64,000 nt of DNA from Rotaria macrura (taxonomy: Eukaryota; Rotifera; Eurotatoria; Philodinida; Philodinidae), in contig OENT01000648.1 of NCBI GenBank assembly GCA_900239685.1, forward strand, positions 1 through 64,000, read 5' to 3'. The position numbers and the translations under genes were made by a program. Of the stretch, positions 60,701 to 64,000 are shown one piece after another. Each line of letters begins with the position of its first letter. The first letter of the stretch is position 1. The notes under the pieces were generated by a model, which saw nothing but the letters and a program-made list of their open reading frames with translations, was not told the origin of the DNA and ran no database searches.

Positions 60701-63700
60701 ATAGTGTTCATCATCATTGTCCAACACAAGCACAAGATGAATTAAAAAATGATATTTTGAAATTAATTCGGTTTTTTTCATTAGTACATGGTGAAAAAAA
60801 GTTTTGTAATGAGTCGGTATTATCAAGTGAGTTTATTTAGGAAATCATGAAGATTTTCATGTTTTCTATCTGTTTTGTTTAGCCAATGTAGAAAACATAT
60901 TAATAAATGGCTTCTATAATAATGATACAAGTGATACATCATCAAAAGCTGGAGTAGCTACAGGATTGATTAATTCATTGGCTAGTGGTGGTGGTATCGT
61001 TGCAGGAGTTGGTGGGCAATCAACGATTAGTCGAAAATCGGGTAAAGAGAATTAATATGGATACTATTTGCAGAATTTCTTGAATAGTTTCTTGTACGAA
61101 AATTGGAATTGAACGATGAATTTCCTGAAAATTATTCTTGTACCAGGGAAATAAATTTGATACCGACCAATTAATCATATAATAGATATTAAACATGGTT
61201 TGAGTTGTCCTACTATGATTATGTCTACTAGTCACTGTTGAATTAATTAATTCAATTCTCACGACAAATATGAGAATATGTCAGTTTGATTAACTCTTGA
61301 GTTTTATTAAATATTTCTTTAGAAAACCAAACTCAGGGTTATAAGTATGAACTTCTTCTAAAGTAGATTCTTGATTATCGAATCCACTGATAGGATCTAT
61401 TCGTTAGTCTATAACATGTAACAAATAATGATATAGAAAAGGAGTCGCTGCTTTGTTTTTTTTTAAATAATTTTTCGATAATATTTTCTTTATCCTATTC
61501 ACTCAGGGATCTATCGTGAATCATCTTTACGAGGTAGGCAACGATGCTCAAATATTAATTAAGTTTCACCAATGATTTTTGATTGGAAATTGATTTTTAT
61601 ATTTGTCTATTAATATCGTTTTTTGTACCAGTCTTCGAATAGAAAATCTTCTATTGTTTTTGTTTCTTTTTTAAATTCAAACAGGATCAACAAAAAATAC
61701 TGAAAAAAGTCAAAATGCACGAGTATTATCTCGAGATTTACTCAAAAAACGTAATCTACTTCTAACGTTACTTGTAAGTTAAACATGAAACGAATAGAAT
61801 TCTTTGGAGAGAAAAACAATTCGTTTTTCGAAGGCCAACGAAATTGAACGTTTGGAAGTTTTTCATAATCCATTGGGACGTCCAGATCTTCAAATCGATC
61901 AAAATGCACAATCAACTTATACGAACTGGAAATTATATGATATGAATAGCATTTCAAATAAAGCATGGCGAGAGTACGGGCGTCTTGCTTGGTTCATCTC
62001 ACCTGATTTAGCCATTAATCTCTATTATACGTAATTGAAAATCTCAAAACTTAATTCATAATACTAATTTTCGAGTATTCAATTTGTTTTTTTTCTCTAA
62101 TTTTAGTATACCAAAAGAATCATTACGTACTGAAATTCGACAACTAGTAAAATCTTATCCATTACTAGTTCGACATATTCCAGAAGCTTTAACTATTTTT
62201 ACAACAACATCCGATAATGATCGTCAATGTGAAGTAAATAGACAATTAGATGAAACTAAATAGATAGTTAATCAATCAAAATTCTAGACATCGACGATTC
62301 TTACTTGGGCTCCAATCGATCCTGTTGCTGCACTATCCTATTTTGCTAGTGCAAGACTCAATCAAGTAGCAAATTCTTATACAATTCAATTTGCTTCTCG
62401 TATACTTTATATAACGAAACCTGAAGCACTTATTTTATACATTCCTCAATTGGTGCAAGCTGTTCGTTATGATGAAGTGAAAATGAGAAATGTTTTTTTT
62501 TTTCCTATTTATAGTTTTTATCTTGTATTCTAGATGGGTTTTGTACGTCGTTTAATCTTAGCATTATCGGGAAAATCAAATTTATTAGCACATCAACTTA
62601 TTTGGAATATACGAACGAATATGTATAAAACTGAAACTGTACCTGATCTTGAAATGCAAAAGAAATTAGGACCCATAGCTCAAGAAATTGAAATTAACTT
62701 TACACCTGAAGCGAAGAAATTCTATGAACGTGTTTTTACATTTTCCGATCAATTAACCAAAGTATCGGATACAATCAAAATACATCCAAAAGGAGTTGAA
62801 CGTAAACAAGGTACTTGAAACTAGAGACAAACAATTACCATTTGTTTTCGAATTTGCAGTCGAACGTTTTTCTTTTGATAATTTATTGAAAGTTTAGCGG
62901 AAAGAATATTAAAATAATTCGTTTTCAATTTTGCGTCTACAATTAAAACATCCTTGACAGAACGTATTTATGACTGCAAAACGTCTATAAAGTAGAATTT
63001 ACAACAAAGTAAAAACGGCCATCAGCTACAATGTAGCCTTGCACGAGAATTCCGACCTGTACACCATTGACATAAAACATAAACGGATAAAACCGAAAAA
63101 AATAATTTTTGTCAGAGACAAATGTCTTCATCAAATTTGTCATCTAGCCAACTTTTGCTATACAATGGTTCGAAGGAGAAACATTTAATTTTATGTAAAC
63201 ATGAACGACGTCAGAGTGAATTTGAGTTTCCTAAAAGCTTTCAGTATACCGAACATGATAGGATCTAGCTTCATAGTTCAATATCTCACTATCATTAAAA
63301 TCGTTGAAGATCTATTTAATTTATCAATGTCATTCTCTTTCCATAGCTTGTCTCGATGAATTACGAAAATTGGGTAGTGAAGTACCACCGGGTGTATATC
63401 TTCCGTCCAATCCAGAAGCTATTGTGATTTCGTTAATACCAGAAAGCGGAGCACCAATGCAAAGGTAAATAAGAAGAACAACCAAAATGAAAATAACTTC
63501 TATCTGTAAATTGTATAGTGCGGCTAAGGCACCGTATCGCGCAACATTTCGTGTTCAAACTGTTGGTATCGAACAAGTTGAACGTTGTGCTGATCCAAAT
63601 TATGAATTGATGCATGATGTTAGTACTGAGTATTCACAAATGGCTATTTTCAAAGTTGGCGATGATGTTCGACAGGTAGAATTGAGACTAGTCTTTTTTT

Positions 63701-64000
63701 TTCTGCTTAAAACTTGAATACAAAAAATTCAAATATGATTCAAGGATATTTTGGCCCTACAATTGATGCGTTTATTTCATAATATATTTGAGCAGGAAGG
63801 ATTAGAGTTATATTTATATACATATCGGGTTATAGCAACAAGTCCTGGTGTAAGTAACTATGATTGATTAATTCTCAATTGTTGAGAACGAAAAAAAGAA
63901 AATAATTCTAGTGTGGTGTTATTGAATGTGTGCCGAATTCTCGTTCGCGTGAAGACATCGGTAGAAATACAGAAGTCGATCTTTTTGATTATTTTCATCA
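42759..64000 (+). CDS. PI4KA: Phosphatidylinositol 4-kinase III alpha (PI4KA), 46 exons visible, 3' truncated by window
   Basis: PI4KA makes PI4P from phosphatidylinositol at the plasma membrane, in a complex with EFR3, TTC7 and FAM126 proteins. Exons: 42759-42908, 42983-43126, 43194-43287, 43341-43432, 43487-43562, 43613-43679, 44445-44705, 50617-50794, 50864-50962, 51032-51131, 51319-51495, 53924-54027, 54087-54325, 54387-54482, 54585-54686, 55586-55769, 55946-56067, 56122-56284, 56339-56629, 56694-56827, 57435-57517, 57573-57643, 57709-57839, 57933-58101, 58175-58264, 59120-59188, 59242-59289, 59347-59436, 59502-59697, 59752-59820, 59873-59941, 59989-60122, 60177-60336, 60394-60653, 60705-60826, 60883-61041, 61507-61533, 61685-61773, 61834-62030, 62107-62233, 62288-62476, 62534-62810, 63347-63464, 63519-63675, 63745-63849, 63912-64000. 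Landmarks: LPPAEVFSFCLHTALTELA (exon 4), AGSLGVLIPVIAVVMRRI (exon 19), REKVYHTAFDYFT (exon 34), YIPQLVQAVRYD (exon 41), LPSNPEAIV, MQSAAKAPYRATFRV, then the kinase start IFKVGDDVRQDILALQLM and VIATSPGCGVIECVPNS. The catalytic loop lies beyond the window. About 2055 residues are encoded here. Phases agree at every junction except inside exon 33, where one extra base near 60300 breaks the frame (see findings). Start: first in-frame ATG after a stop at 42717; an upstream exon is possible. Confidence 0.93.
43680..44444. other. PI4KA intron 6 with GA microsatellite
   Basis: This 765-bp intron holds a purine-rich (GA)n-like run at 43730-43752 and otherwise AT-rich sequence. No exon or RNA gene is visible. 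Confidence 0.5.
46896..48820. mobile_element. 1.9-kb TIR element with TA target duplication
   Basis: The ends read ATGCCTGGGTCGAAAGTTTC at the left and, reverse complemented, ATGTCTGGGTCGAAAGTTTC at the right. Over the first 37 nt they agree at 34 positions, and matching continues for about 100 nt (CTTCTCGCC, AAAGCATTT, AAGAGT). TA lies outside both ends (46894-46895 and 48821-48822). No transposase frame is present, so it is a non-autonomous member of a TA-targeting family. It contains a second, GGGAC-rich inverted pair inside. Confidence 0.78.
47010..48112. repeat. Nested GGGAC-rich inverted-repeat element
   Basis: CCTGCGGGACAGTCTCGAATCCCG near 47013 is mirrored, with gaps, by the 48045-48100 region (reverse complement CCTGCGGGGCTAAC...CCGAATCCCGCTCGTCCCG). 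Each side also carries local GGGAC/GTCCC palindromes, for example CCCGTTTGTCCTGTCCCG with GGGACAAACGGGA. The pair sits wholly inside the 1.9-kb TIR element, suggesting insertion of one element into another or a complex terminal structure. Confidence 0.5.
49218..49933. mobile_element. 716-bp foldback element in PI4KA intron 7
   Basis: GTACTGCCATATTTCCAAA at 49218 is mirrored exactly at the other end (TTTGGAAATATGGCAGTAC ending at 49933). Outer arms of about 55 bp match closely (AGAGTTAATAATGAACTTTA against AGAGTTAATAATAAACTTTA). Inner arms such as AAGGGTTATTGAAACTTC/AAGGGTTATCGAAACATA match with more differences. The centre is near 49575. It has no coding capacity. Confidence 0.7.
51496..53923. 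other. 2.4-kb PI4KA intron 11
   Basis: The phase-1 junction between exon 11 and exon 12 spans this long intron. It contains a short (TA)n tract near 51754-51767 and a GC-richer patch near 52567-52635, but no repeat pair or exon that I can define. Confidence 0.45.
58265..59119. other. 855-bp PI4KA intron 25
   Basis: This is AT-rich intronic sequence. A 95-codon plus-strand frame at 58624-58911 has no homology I recognise and is treated as chance. Confidence 0.45.

Noticed and set aside
1-64000. CRISPR arrays, operons, ribosome-binding sites, rRNA genes
   Set aside because: The window is eukaryotic and no such structures or regularly spaced repeats are present.
1-64000. Retrotransposons with reverse transcriptase or integrase, and telomeric repeats
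   Set aside because: No catalytic motifs such as YxDD-type frames, no long terminal repeats and no tandem telomere-like units were seen.
1-64000. Spliced-leader RNA gene
   Set aside because: I looked for a known rotifer-type leader followed by a splice donor and did not find one.

Overview
This is a eukaryotic nuclear window: AT-rich, with intron-dense protein genes whose introns are mostly 45-75 bp GT-AG, and with orthologues of animal proteins. I recognise four multi-exon or single-exon animal-type genes with confidence: a TRPM-type cation channel, RCL1, phosphatidylinositol 4-kinase III alpha and rhodopsin-like GPCRs. The very short introns, intronless divergent GPCRs, a small TIR-domain protein and many short palindromic DNA transposon remnants suggest a small-genome invertebrate. 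A bdelloid rotifer is my best guess, but this is an inference from style and no marker gene settles it.

Layout. 1-2245: no gene, but several palindromic transposon remnants. 2246-12238 (+): TRPM-like channel in 21 exons, with foldback elements in two long introns. 15062-15202 (-): a lone GPCR C-terminal exon. 15733-16510: a pogo/Tigger-type non-autonomous element with TA target duplication and a CENP-B-like DNA-binding fragment. 16797-17732 (-): intronless GPCR. 17733-24838: mostly empty. 24839-25287 (-): GPI-anchored Ly6/three-finger protein in 3 exons. 27927-28871 (+): intronless protein with an unknown N-terminal half fused to a TIR domain. 30793-31079 (+): 77-aa secreted cysteine-rich peptide in two exons. 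33947-35637 (+): RCL1 in 9 exons. 36.7-40 kb: relics and an inverted duplication. 40284-41399 (-): second intronless GPCR. 42759 to beyond 64000 (+): PI4KA, 46 exons visible, cut by the window end inside the kinase domain and carrying an apparent one-base frameshift at about 60300.

The genes do not form a pathway cluster. TRPM channels and PI4KA are linked only through general phosphoinositide signalling at the plasma membrane. The TIR protein, the cysteine-rich peptide and the Ly6 protein lie within about 6 kb of one another and are all of kinds often used in defence or cell-surface recognition, but a joint function is speculation. The most unusual DNA-level signal is the density of long hairpin-forming repeats inside introns, above all a near-perfect 155-bp-arm palindrome abutting an older 620-bp palindrome in a TRPM intron.
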